A DNA stretch of 60,297 nucleotides from CAVQBP01 sp964448105. Lineage in GTDB: Bacteria; Bacteroidota; Ignavibacteria; Ignavibacteriales; Ignavibacteriaceae. Under the pieces are notes generated by a model. The model worked only from the letters and a program-made list of their open reading frames with translations. It was not told where the DNA came from and did no database searches. Positions within the stretch are counted from its first letter, which is position 1. Every line of letters begins with the position of its first letter. Below, piece after piece: positions 17,420 to 25,977 of this stretch. The stretch is from contig CAYUVK010000017.1 in assembly GCA_964448105.1 (NCBI GenBank), positions 1-60,297 of the forward strand. Direction: 5' to 3'. The translations under genes were made by a program, and so were the position numbers.

Positions 17420-19609
17420 ATGAATATAGAACAAACAATTGCTTCAGAATTAAATATAAAACCCGAGCAGGTTAATGCTGTTATAACTTTGCTAAATGAA
17501 GATGCTACAATTCCCTTTATTGCAAGGTATAGAAAAGAAAAAACGGGCGGACTTGATGAAGATATGCTCCGGATTATTGAAGACAGGTTAAACTATTTAA
17601 CCCTACTGCATCAGCGGAAGGAAACAATTTTGAAAAGTATTGATGAACAAGGTAAACTGACCGATGAATTAAAAGAAAAAATTAATAACTGCGCAAAATT
17701 ACAGGAACTGGAGGATCTTTATCTTCCCTATAAACCAAAAAGAAAAACACGCGGTACAATTGCAAAAGCAAAAGGTTTGGAGCCGCTTGCAGTATTCATT
17801 TTAGAAAATCCCAAGTTCTCCGGTAATTTTGATGAAATACTTTCCGAATTTGTTAATGAAGATTTAGGAGTTTCCAATAAAGAAGAAGCACTCCAGGGAG
17901 CAAAAGATATTATTGCAGAAATGGTGAATGAAAATGCTGAAGTTCGTAAAGCTACAAGAGAATCTCTACTAGAATATTCGATTATTAAATCCGAAAAATC
18001 AAAAGAAAAAAATTCAAAGGAAAAAATAAGCGAAAAGCAGAAAGAAAAAGATAAAAAAGAGATATATCAAATTTATTATGATTTTAAAATCGAAATAAAA
18101 AAGATAAAACCCTACCAAATTCTTGCTTTAAACAGAGGTGAAAAGGAAAGTGCATTAAAGATTACGCTTGAATTTGATATTACGGAAATGCATAAAAAGA
18201 TAAAAAATAAATTCCTTAATTATAAAGAATCTTTTTTTATGGATATAATTGAAATGACAATTGAAGATTCTTTTAACAGGTTAATTTTTCCTTCAATTGA
18301 AAAGGAAGTCCGGAATAATTTAACTGGAAAAGCCGATCTTCATGCAATAGAAATTTTTGCTGCTAATTTACGGCAGCTTCTGCTTCAGCCGCCAATATCA
18401 AATAAGATAATAATGGGGATTGATCCCGGTTATCTCTCTGGTTCCAAGGTTGCGGTTATTGATGAAACAGGAAAATACATTGAAGGTTCTACCATTTACC
18501 CGCATCTACCACAAAATAAAAGGGATGAATCTGCTAAAACTGTTTTAGATTTTATCAAAAAATATAAAGTAGATATAATTGCAATTGGAAATGGAACTGC
18601 CAGCAGGGAAACCGAATTGTTTATTGCAGATATAATTAAAAATAACAACTTGAAATGTCATTATATTATTGTTAATGAAGCTGGTGCTTCTGTTTATTCT
18701 GCATCTGCAGTCGCTAAAAAGGAATTTCCTGATCTTGAAGCAAGCCAGAGAGGGAATATTTCAATTGCAAGAAGAATTTTGGATCCGCTTGCAGAGCTGG
18801 TAAAAATTGATCCAAAATCAATCGGTGTCGGTTTGTATCAGCATGATGTTAATCAAAAGCAGCTTTCCGAAAAACTTGATAATGTCGTAGAAAGCTGTGT
18901 TAACTATGTAGGAATTGATGTTAATACTGCTTCAGCATCATTACTTAATTATGTCTCCGGTCTTAATAAAAAAATGGCAGAAAATATTGTTAGGCATAGA
19001 GAAATTAAGGGAAAATTTCAAGATAGGGGAAGCCTGTTAAATGTAACAGGTTTAGGAGAAAAAGCTTTTGAACAATCTGCAGGATTTTTAAAAATAACTG
19101 ACGGCAGCAATCCACTTGATAATACTTTCATTCATCCGGAATCATACTCTGCTGCTGAAAAACTAATGACAATGATAAATCTTCCCTTAGCTAAAGTAAG
19201 AGAATCAGGTGCTTCAATTAATTTGATAGTTAAACAAAAAGGGACAAAAAAATTAGCTGAAGAATTCGGAATTGGAGAACCAACTCTAATCGATATAATT
19301 GATAATCTTAAAAAGCCAGGAAGGGATCCTAGAGAAGCTTTGCCGCCTCCTATTTTGAGAAGTGATGTTCTAAAAATTGAAGATCTAAAAGAAGGAATGA
19401 AGTTAAAAGGTACTGTAAGAAACGTTGTGGACTTTGGTGCTTTTGTTGATATTGGTGTAAAACAGGATGGTTTATTACATATTTCTCAAATTGCAGATAA
19501 ATTTGTAAAAAATCCCCTTGACTTTATTAATGTGGGCGATATAATCGACGTTACAATTATCGGTATAGATATTCAAAGGAAGAGAATTTCTTTAAGTATG
19601 CGTGGATAG
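17420..19609 (+). CDS. tex: Tex-family S1 RNA-binding transcription accessory protein
   Basis: 729 residues from the ATG at 17420; a TTG two codons earlier is possible but has no better ribosome site. Domain order fits Tex: N-terminal helical region with FIARYRKEKTGGLDED, a YqgF-like RNase H fold starting at MGIDPGYLSGSKVAVID, helix-hairpin-helix segments (SASLLNYVSGLNKKMAENIV and NVTGLGEKAFEQSAGFLK), and a C-terminal S1 domain (GTVRNVVDFGAFVDIGVKQ, ISLSMRG). Tex binds nucleic acids and affects transcription and translation. A lysine- and glutamate-rich stretch near residues 195-215 is longer than I would expect and may be a flexible insertion. The gene stands alone. Confidence 0.93.
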   Translation: MNIEQTIASELNIKPEQVNAVITLLNEDATIPFIARYRKEKTGGLDEDMLRIIEDRLNYLTLLHQRKETILKSIDEQGKLTDELKEKINNCAKLQELEDLYLPYKPKRKTRGTIAKAKGLEPLAVFILENPKFSGNFDEILSEFVNEDLGVSNKEEALQGAKDIIAEMVNENAEVRKATRESLLEYSIIKSEKSKEKNSKEKISEKQKEKDKKEIYQIYYDFKIEIKKIKPYQILALNRGEKESALKITLEFDITEMHKKIKNKFLNYKESFFMDIIEMTIEDSFNRLIFPSIEKEVRNNLTGKADLHAIEIFAANLRQLLLQPPISNKIIMGIDPGYLSGSKVAVIDETGKYIEGSTIYPHLPQNKRDESAKTVLDFIKKYKVDIIAIGNGTASRETELFIADIIKNNNLKCHYIIVNEAGASVYSASAVAKKEFPDLEASQRGNISIARRILDPLAELVKIDPKSIGVGLYQHDVNQKQLSEKLDNVVESCVNYVGIDVNTASASLLNYVSGLNKKMAENIVRHREIKGKFQDRGSLLNVTGLGEKAFEQSAGFLKITDGSNPLDNTFIHPESYSAAEKLMTMINLPLAKVRESGASINLIVKQKGTKKLAEEFGIGEPTLIDIIDNLKKPGRDPREALPPPILRSDVLKIEDLKEGMKLKGTVRNVVDFGAFVDIGVKQDGLLHISQIADKFVKNPLDFINVGDIIDVTIIGIDIQRKRISLSMRG

Positions 19610-19703
19610 AATTGTTTAACTGGTTAAATTGTTTGTTTAAAAGCAAAAAAACAATTCAACATTAGAAATACTAATTACTGATATTAAGTTATTTTTTTAA
19701 TGA

Positions 19704-20399
19704 TTATTTCTTTTTCTCAGCTTTAAATTCTCCATTTGGTTGACTTGAAATTACTCCTGTTATTTCTCCCTTCTCATTTTCCTCAAAAATCATTTTAAAG
19801 CCATTCATTTTTTCCAATATAAATTCTCTTTCAGAAATTGGAAGCAGTGTATACTCAGGTTGATTTATTAAGGAAGCTCTAAGTTTTCCATTCTTAATAT
19901 ATACTTTCATATCATTCCCCGGAGCAAATTCATATTCTCCCGCAAACTTCTGAAGCTGATCCATTGAAAGATTAATAACCTTTTCCTGTTTAGGAGGTTT
20001 AACTTCATCGGAAATTTTCTCTGCAATAAAATCTCCATTAGGCTGGCTGGAAGTAACTGAGATAACTCTTTTGTTATCATCAAGCTTAAAGATCATTTTA
20101 TATCCTTCGGATCCTTTCAGTTTAAATTCATTTTCTCCAATTGGTAGCAATGTATATTCCGGCTGCCCGGGAAGCAATGCACATAAAGTAGAATCTATTA
20201 AATATACTTTCATATCATTCCCCGGTCCAAATCTATAGACACCTTCGAATTGCTTTAGTTTATTTCCTGACATCTGCATCATTTCTTCTTTGAGAATAGG
20301 GAGCTTTTTAACAGGAATTTTATTAATTGCTTTTTTATCTATTTGATATGAAAATATCTGAAAGGAAAAAATTAACAGAAGTATAATAATTTTTTTCAT
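19704..20399 (-). CDS. secreted protein with two tandem DUF3471-like repeats
   Basis: 231 residues with an N-terminal signal peptide (KKIIILLLIFSFQIFSYQ). Two repeats of about 75 residues (about 52-126 and 152-228) match closely: PGNDMKVY, QPEYTLLPI, KMIF and SSQPNG each occur twice in the same order. The pattern resembles DUF3471, usually found once at the end of beta-lactamase-like serine hydrolases. Here no hydrolase domain is attached, which is unusual. Each copy probably folds as a small beta domain. The function is unknown. It converges with tex. Confidence 0.7.
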   Translation of the reverse strand: MKKIIILLLIFSFQIFSYQIDKKAINKIPVKKLPILKEEMMQMSGNKLKQFEGVYRFGPGNDMKVYLIDSTLCALLPGQPEYTLLPIGENEFKLKGSEGYKMIFKLDDNKRVISVTSSQPNGDFIAEKISDEVKPPKQEKVINLSMDQLQKFAGEYEFAPGNDMKVYIKNGKLRASLINQPEYTLLPISEREFILEKMNGFKMIFEENEKGEITGVISSQPNGEFKAEKKK

Positions 20400-20559
20400 G
20401 GCTATCCCCGTTCCAAATTATTTATATTTAAATGTAATTAAATATTGGTTTTCGAACAAATAAAATCATTCTTTCATATAAAAAACAATATTTTGATTAA
20501 AACATCTTTTATATCTTTGTCAAAATATTTATATTATTTGCACTTTTCGAAAAATAATA

Positions 20560-21318
20560 ATGAAAATATACAATCAGCTATTAAATATTATTTCGGTAAA
20601 AGGAGCAGCTTATTTAATTCTGCTTGATCCTGATAAAATGCCATTAGAAAGATTAGCCTCTTTTGTATTGCAGTGTGAAAATTCAGGTGTAGATGGATTT
20701 TTAATAGGAGGCAGTCTTCTGTTAAATGGAAACTTTGAAGAATTTATCAAAAAAATAAAAGATATTACTCCACTCCCGGTAATAATTTTCCCTGGATCAG
20801 TGAATCAAATATGTCCTGCAGCTGATGCGATTTTATTCTTATCCGTTATCAGCGGCCGAAATGCCGAACATTTAATCGGAGAGCACGTTGTATCAGCACC
20901 AATAATAAAAAAATCCAAAATTGAACCTATTTCAACCGGATATATTTTAGTCGAATCAGGATCATTAACTACCACGCAATATATGAATGGAAGCCCACCG
21001 GTTCCCAGGAACAAACCCGAAATAGCTGCTGCAACGGCTTTGGCAGCCGAATATTTGGGGATGAAATTTATTTATTTAGAAGCCGGCTCAGGTGCGGAGA
21101 AATCTATCCCAAATGAAATGGTAAAAACTGTATCCGGATACTGTACTATCCCTTTAATTGTCGGCGGAGGAATTAGGTCTCCTAAAGATGCAAAGGAAAA
21201 GATTGAAAACGGGGCAAAAATTATTGTTATGGGAAATCATTTTGAAAACGAAAATAATTGGGAAATGATTAAGTATTTTTCTGAAACCATACATTTTAAA
21301 TTTCCGGTTGAAATATGA
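20560..21318 (+). CDS. geranylgeranylglyceryl-phosphate synthase family prenyltransferase
   Basis: 252 residues forming a TIM barrel of the PcrB/GGGPS family, which joins a polyprenyl diphosphate to glycerol-1-phosphate to give an ether lipid precursor. Seen motifs: LLDPDK for magnesium binding, IIFPGS, SGRN, GYILVESGS, YLEAGSGA, VGGGIRSP and MGNHFE for phosphate binding. The spacing fits the second GGGPS group known from archaea and from Bacteroidota and Chlorobi relatives. Chain length and true product cannot be read from sequence. It is followed after 62 bases by gmhA, probably co-transcribed. No ether-lipid partner genes lie in the window. Confidence 0.88.
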   Translation: MKIYNQLLNIISVKGAAYLILLDPDKMPLERLASFVLQCENSGVDGFLIGGSLLLNGNFEEFIKKIKDITPLPVIIFPGSVNQICPAADAILFLSVISGRNAEHLIGEHVVSAPIIKKSKIEPISTGYILVESGSLTTTQYMNGSPPVPRNKPEIAAATALAAEYLGMKFIYLEAGSGAEKSIPNEMVKTVSGYCTIPLIVGGGIRSPKDAKEKIENGAKIIVMGNHFENENNWEMIKYFSETIHFKFPVEI

Positions 21319-21380
21319 AGGATGTCTCTCAACTTTGATCTAAAATTCTATTAAAAATAAAAGAATGGGAAGATTGTAAT

Positions 21381-21974
21381 TTGGATAAGTTAAAATTCAT
21401 TAGAGATTCTCTAACTGAAAGCTCCGAAGTTAAATTAAAAATTGAACAGCAATGCAGAGATGATATTATTACTGCTGTAGATTTGTTAGTAAGTTCATTT
21501 AGAGCAGGAAATAAATTACTCTTATGCGGTAATGGAGGAAGTGCTGCTGATTGCCAGCATATCGCAACTGAATTTATAATAAGGTTGAGTCATGAAATTG
21601 AACGTCCTGCCATTCCTGCAATAGCGTTGACTACGGATACGTCAAATTTAACTGCCGGAGGAAATGATATTGGTTTTGAAAATGTTTTTGCAAGAAGTAT
21701 TCAAGGATTAGGACAGAACGGCGATGTTCTTCTTGCTATTTCTACTAGCGGTAATTCCCTCAATATTCTTAAAGCTGCTGACGCAGCAAAAGCAAAAGGA
21801 ATGAAAATAATTGGATTTTCAGGTGGAACCGGTGGTAAACTCAAGCAACTAGTTGATGTTAATATTGGTATTCCTTCTAATAATGTTCAAAGAATACAGG
21901 AAGGTCATATTAATGTAGCACATATAATTTGTGAGCTTGTAGAAACAGAATTATACGGAAGTAAAAAGTCATAA
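21381..21974 (+). CDS. gmhA: phosphoheptose isomerase
   Basis: 197 residues, SIS domain. It converts sedoheptulose 7-phosphate to glycero-manno-heptose 7-phosphate, the first step to the heptose of lipopolysaccharide core. Motifs: LCGNGGSAADCQHIATEF (substrate loop and catalytic Glu), TTDTSNLTAGGND, ISTSGNS and EGHINVAHIICE with the second catalytic histidine. The start is TTG: upstream ATG candidates run into stops, and no downstream ATG keeps the N-terminal helix. A GGGA lies upstream at loose spacing. A Gram-negative envelope with heptose-containing LPS is implied. Confidence 0.92.
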   Translation: MDKLKFIRDSLTESSEVKLKIEQQCRDDIITAVDLLVSSFRAGNKLLLCGNGGSAADCQHIATEFIIRLSHEIERPAIPAIALTTDTSNLTAGGNDIGFENVFARSIQGLGQNGDVLLAISTSGNSLNILKAADAAKAKGMKIIGFSGGTGGKLKQLVDVNIGIPSNNVQRIQEGHINVAHIICELVETELYGSKKS

Positions 21975-22024
21975 GTAAGAAATTTTTCTATCCTTGAATC
22001 CTCCCAAAATTTAATAGCTGAGAA

Positions 22025-22579
22025 TTATTGAGTTCTGATCCAATTGACCTTATCACCGACTTTAATATTAAATTTATTTGAAAAGCCTGCATCAACTTCA
22101 ATAACATATTTTGCCGGCCCAGTTGATTGATATGATTGATCTGATAGAATTTTAGTATTTCTATGGATTGTAATTATTTTTTTATCAGTATCAACGAATA
22201 TCATATCAAGAGAAATATAAGTATTCCGCATCCAGAATGATTGAACCGAAGCTTCCGGAAATATGAAAAGCATTCCCTGGTTTTCCCCCATAGATTTTCT
22301 AAACATTAAACCAAGCTGATGATCAAAATCGGTTTCGGCAATTTGAATATCGATCTTATCTTTTACATTGCCGGTCGAATCGGTAAAAGATAACACACCA
22401 TTTTTCTTAAAAATAAATTCATTATCTTTTTTCTTACCTGGAAAGAAGTTATTTATTATCATAAATATAGCAAATGCAATAATCAGTAAAATTACCGCTA
22501 TTTTATAAACTTGATTATAATTTTTTTTTTTGATGTTGGGTCTTGCAGTTTTTTTGTTTTGAATATTCTTTTTTACCAT
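22025..22579 (-). CDS. DUF192 family membrane-anchored protein
   Basis: 184 residues: a lysine-rich N-terminus, one membrane helix (about 28-47), then a DUF192 domain in the periplasm. Visible family features are IQIAETDFDHQLGLMFRK, GMLFIFPEASVQSFWMRNT, LDMIFVD and the closing VIEVDAGF. DUF192 proteins are small beta-barrel-like proteins of unknown biochemical role, often secreted. It converges with gmhA and follows the NlpC/P60 gene on the same strand after a terminator hairpin, so it probably has its own promoter. Confidence 0.87.
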   Translation of the reverse strand: MVKKNIQNKKTARPNIKKKNYNQVYKIAVILLIIAFAIFMIINNFFPGKKKDNEFIFKKNGVLSFTDSTGNVKDKIDIQIAETDFDHQLGLMFRKSMGENQGMLFIFPEASVQSFWMRNTYISLDMIFVDTDKKIITIHRNTKILSDQSYQSTGPAKYVIEVDAGFSNKFNIKVGDKVNWIRTQ

Positions 22580-22612
22580 TATTACAAATTATCCTGGAAA
22601 ATTTTATAAAAT

Positions 22613-22640
22613 AAAAGCTGATTAATTCAATTAATCAGCC
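22613..22640 (-). terminator. intrinsic terminator after the NlpC/P60 gene
   Basis: On the minus strand GCTGATTAATT, a 1-base centre and AATTAATCAGC form an 11-bp stem (closing loop a few bases) followed by TTTTATTTT, 27 bases after the NlpC/P60 stop. Confidence 0.7.
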
Positions 22641-22666
22641 CAAGGAATTTAATAAAAAAATAAGAA

Positions 22667-23368
22667 TTATTTAGATAAAGAATTGGAACCATATAATTCT
22701 TCAATTCTTCTTCCACCCATAAATCTTTTAAAATAGTAGTCACTGGTAAGCTTGGAAACAGTAACTCCTTGTTTTGAACTCGCATGAGCAAAAAGATTGT
22801 CTCCCAAATAAATACCAACATGACCAGGTTTAACATTTCTTCGAGTATCAAAAAAGACTAGATCTCCAAATTTTAAATCACTTACATCTTGAACGGGGAT
22901 TCCTTCATAATATTGATCCTGCGCAGTTCGCAACAGAGATATGGATACACAATCACTATAAATTGTCTGAGTAAATGCCGAACAATCAATACCATTTAAA
23001 GAATTGCCACCAAATTTATACGGAGTATTTAAATATTTAATTATTTCCATCAGCATTTTTTCTTTAACGGTAGAAAATTCACTATTACTTGAGGAATTAT
23101 TTTTATTTACAAGTGTAGTGATATCTACATTATTTTTCTCAACTGGTAGATCCTCGCCATCTAGGTTATCCAGTGAATTAAATGAAGTATCAACACTATT
23201 TTTATTGCTATCATCATTTGAAGTAAAACGGACCGGAGATGATTTTTTTTCTTTTTTTTCAGGTCTATCATTATAACGAACGGAATTGTGAGATGCAGAA
23301 CAGCCGGAATAAATAATTACTCCGGCTGTTAAAAATAATAAAAGTATGAGGTTATTTTTTATTTTCAC
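22667..23368 (-). CDS. NlpC/P60 family lipoprotein, cell-wall peptidase
   Basis: 233 residues. A lipoprotein signal ends in YSGC with Cys23 as the lipid attachment site. A low-complexity serine/asparagine-rich linker runs to about residue 100. The C-terminal half is an NlpC/P60 cysteine peptidase with Cys129 in GIDCSAF, His183 in GHVGIY and His195 in FAHASS. These enzymes cut D-gamma-glutamyl-diaminopimelate bonds or related links in peptidoglycan. The catalytic residues are all present. It probably acts in the periplasm anchored to a membrane, in wall remodelling. The sigma factor gene lies 41 bases upstream on the same strand. Confidence 0.92.
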   Translation of the reverse strand: MKIKNNLILLLFLTAGVIIYSGCSASHNSVRYNDRPEKKEKKSSPVRFTSNDDSNKNSVDTSFNSLDNLDGEDLPVEKNNVDITTLVNKNNSSSNSEFSTVKEKMLMEIIKYLNTPYKFGGNSLNGIDCSAFTQTIYSDCVSISLLRTAQDQYYEGIPVQDVSDLKFGDLVFFDTRRNVKPGHVGIYLGDNLFAHASSKQGVTVSKLTSDYYFKRFMGGRRIEELYGSNSLSK

Positions 23369-23409
23369 AATAATAAATCCGGTTAACAGCTATAATGAAA
23401 TTTTCCCGG

Positions 23410-24264
23410 CTAACCTAAATATGCCCGCAGACTCTTACTTCTGGAAGCACGTCTTAATCTTCTGATGGCTTTTTCTTTTATTTGTCTTACTCTTTCCCTG
23501 GTAAGATTAAACCTTTCACCAATTTCCTCAAGTGTAAGAGAATGTTCTTTATTCAATCCGAAATACAATTTAATAACTTCAGCTTCTCTTTCGGATAAAC
23601 TTGCCAGCGCCCTGTCAATTTCTGCTTTTAATGATTCGGTCATTAAAGTAAAATCAGGAGTCGGTTGATCATCATTTTGGATTACATCCAATAACCTATT
23701 CTCCTCACCTTGAGTAAAAGGAGCATCCATCGAAATATGTCTACCAGAAATTTTAAGAGCATCGGCAACTTCACTTACATCCATATCCAATTCATTAGCT
23801 AACTCGGCAGCATTTGGTTCACGTTCAAATTCCTGTTCCAGATTACTGTAAGCTTTTCCTATTTTATTAAGAGCTCCGACACGGTTTAACGGCAGTCTAA
23901 CTATTCTAGCTTGCTCCGCAAGAGCTTGTAAAATTGATTGTCTAATCCACCAGACAGCATAAGATATGAATTTAAATCCCCTGGTTTCATCAAACCTTTT
24001 TGCGGCTTTAATTAATCCTAAATTTCCTTCATTAATAAGATCTCCTAATGAAAGACCCTGGTTTTGATATTGTTTTGCAACGCTAACAACAAATCTTAAA
24101 TTAGCTTTTGTAAGTAATTCCATAGCTTGTTGATCCCCTTTTTTTATTCTTACGGCTAATTCAATTTCCTGTTCAGGTGTAAGAAGATCAACTTTGCCAA
24201 TTTCCTGAAGATATTTATCAAGCGATTGGCTTTCACGGTTTGTAAAATGTTTGGTTATTTTCAA
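23410..24264 (-). CDS. rpoD: primary RNA polymerase sigma factor (sigma-70 family, short form)
   Basis: 284 residues. It lacks region 1.1, as primary sigma factors of the Bacteroidota/Chlorobi group do. Region 1.2 (SLDKYLQEIGKVDLLTPEQE), region 2 with the core-binding LRFVVSVAKQY and the promoter-melting RGFKFISYAVWWIRQSI, region 3, and region 4.2 with LTLEEIGERFNLTRERVRQIKEKAI are present. The start is TTG with GAGG 7 bases upstream. It is the likely partner of the rpoA/B/C products coded in this window. A palindrome lies upstream at 24340-24364. Confidence 0.93.
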   Translation of the reverse strand: MKITKHFTNRESQSLDKYLQEIGKVDLLTPEQEIELAVRIKKGDQQAMELLTKANLRFVVSVAKQYQNQGLSLGDLINEGNLGLIKAAKRFDETRGFKFISYAVWWIRQSILQALAEQARIVRLPLNRVGALNKIGKAYSNLEQEFEREPNAAELANELDMDVSEVADALKISGRHISMDAPFTQGEENRLLDVIQNDDQPTPDFTLMTESLKAEIDRALASLSEREAEVIKLYFGLNKEHSLTLEEIGERFNLTRERVRQIKEKAIRRLRRASRSKSLRAYLG

Positions 24265-24339
24265 GCTAACCTCACTTTTAGATTTGAAGTTTTAAATTAT
24301 CTACTTTAAATAATCGACATTTTATAAAAAAATTACAGG

Positions 24340-24364
24340 TTAATTGATATTATTAATCAATTAA
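24340..24364. repeat. palindrome upstream of the primary sigma gene
   Basis: TTAATTGAT and ATCAATTAA are perfect inverted copies around a 7-base centre, about 76-100 bases before the sigma start. It could be an operator or leader hairpin, but it is AT-rich. The remaining gap 24265-24557 shows nothing else. Confidence 0.3.
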
Positions 24365-24557
24365 AAATGCATTTTTTAGTTATCTTCAAATATGATCCGT
24401 GTTTTTAAATAATCAGTTTCTTCCACTTTTAGCTCTTAAATTTCAATCAAACTAGTAAGGATAACATTGTAATATAAGATAATTTTTTTTCCTCATTTTG
24501 TAAAGCACCCAAAGTGTTCGGTAAGATGCTCAACACATTAATAGGTTTCAATTAATT

Positions 24558-25721
24558 TCAATTTTCTAAAAAACTTAATCCTTTTAAAGAATTTTGAACA
24601 TTAAAAAAAGCTGCGATTGTTTTTCCTGAATCTGAAAAAGTATTTCTAATTCCTAAATTTCTGCTTTTTTTGTTTTTTCTATAAAAAAGCAAAGGCACGT
24701 ATTCCCTGCTATGATCGGTACTTGGAGTTGTAGGATCATTACCATGATCCGCAGTTATTATTACTCCATCGGTTTTATCTAAACCTGATAAAAATGATGG
24801 AAGAAAATCATCAAAAGATTTTAATGCTACAGCAAATCCTTCCGGATCATTTCTATGACCAAAATAAACATCGAAATCGACTAAGTTAATAAAGATAAAA
24901 GAGTTCGATACTTTTTTTGAATATTCAAGCAATTTGGTCATTCCTTCTTTGTTCGACTTAGTATGGTCAGCAATTTTTATACCTTTATTATTAAATAGAT
25001 CAGAAATCTTTCCGATTGCTATTGTGGTTATATTTTCATTGTTTAGAATATCCAAGATTGTCTCAGAAGGCGGATCAAGAGAATAATCTTTACGATTTGT
25101 TGTTCTAATATAGTTCCCACTCTGTCCCAAAAAGGGACGTGCAATTACTCGCCCCACATTTAAAGGAGCGGCAAGAACTTTTTCACGGGTTATTTCACAA
25201 ATTTGATATTGCTTTTCAAGGGAAACTATTTCTTCATGTGCTGCAATTTGAAAAACCGAATCAGCAGATGTATAAATAATAGGAAAGCCTGTTTTAACAT
25301 GTTCATCTCCGAGCTCTTTGATTATTTCTGTTCCCGATGCCGCTTTGTTACCAAGAATCCCCTTACAACCTGTTAAAGTTAAAAACTTATCGACAATTTT
25401 TTGAGAAAAACCGTCAGGGAAATAAGAGAAATCAGTATCCACATATAAACCGCTAATTTCCCAGTGACCTGTTGTTGAATCTTTTCCTTTTGATACCTCT
25501 TTCATTTTTCCATATGAGGCAAGAGGATTATCAAATTTTTTTATGCCTTTTATATCTTTAATATTTCCCAACCCCAATTTTTCTAGATTATGCAAATTTA
25601 ATCCATTAACAGCTTTAGCAATATTGCATAGAGTGTTACTTCCCTCATCACCATAATTTGCAGCATCTGGTAGTTCACCGATTCCGACTCCATCAAGAAT
25701 TATTAAAAAAAAGTTATTCAA
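24558..25721 (-). CDS. deoB: phosphopentomutase
   Basis: 387 residues. It interconverts ribose 1-phosphate (or deoxyribose 1-phosphate) and the 5-phosphate in nucleoside salvage. It is a metalloenzyme of the alkaline phosphatase fold: LDGVGIGELPDA at the start, KDSTTGHWEI with the catalytic Thr, DFDVYFGHRND, and TADHGNDPTTPSTDHSREYVPLL. The longer reading frame begins 13 codons earlier, but I chose the TTG at 25721 because AAAGGGAT lies at good spacing and family members start right before this motif. Confidence 0.9.
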   Translation of the reverse strand: MNNFFLIILDGVGIGELPDAANYGDEGSNTLCNIAKAVNGLNLHNLEKLGLGNIKDIKGIKKFDNPLASYGKMKEVSKGKDSTTGHWEISGLYVDTDFSYFPDGFSQKIVDKFLTLTGCKGILGNKAASGTEIIKELGDEHVKTGFPIIYTSADSVFQIAAHEEIVSLEKQYQICEITREKVLAAPLNVGRVIARPFLGQSGNYIRTTNRKDYSLDPPSETILDILNNENITTIAIGKISDLFNNKGIKIADHTKSNKEGMTKLLEYSKKVSNSFIFINLVDFDVYFGHRNDPEGFAVALKSFDDFLPSFLSGLDKTDGVIITADHGNDPTTPSTDHSREYVPLLFYRKNKKSRNLGIRNTFSDSGKTIAAFFNVQNSLKGLSFLEN

Positions 25722-25977
25722 TTTGTTATCCCTTTGATAGTTCAAGAGCTGAGCATACAAGGTGAATCTTTAATTAAGTATGTTTCAAGAATAAAAAGGA
25801 TTTTCCTATGATTCATACACGAAATTACATAATCATTTAGAATTGTGAAATGGTAAGAATAATTTTTTCGAAAAATTTTAGCGCTAGTTTTCTAAGAAAT
25901 TTTCAAATAATAACTTTAAACAGTATTAGAAATCTATCAATAAACTTAAGGCAAACAGTAAATCGTTCTTCTTGAAC

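Noticed and set aside
19609..19657. Inverted repeat GAATTGTTT/AAACAATTC between tex and the DUF3471-like gene as a two-way terminator
   Set aside because: The loop is 31 bases and no GC-rich stem is present; the evidence is too weak.
25722..25760. Longer start for phosphopentomutase
   Set aside because: The added 13 codons lie before the family start; the TTG at 25721 has the better-placed ribosome site.
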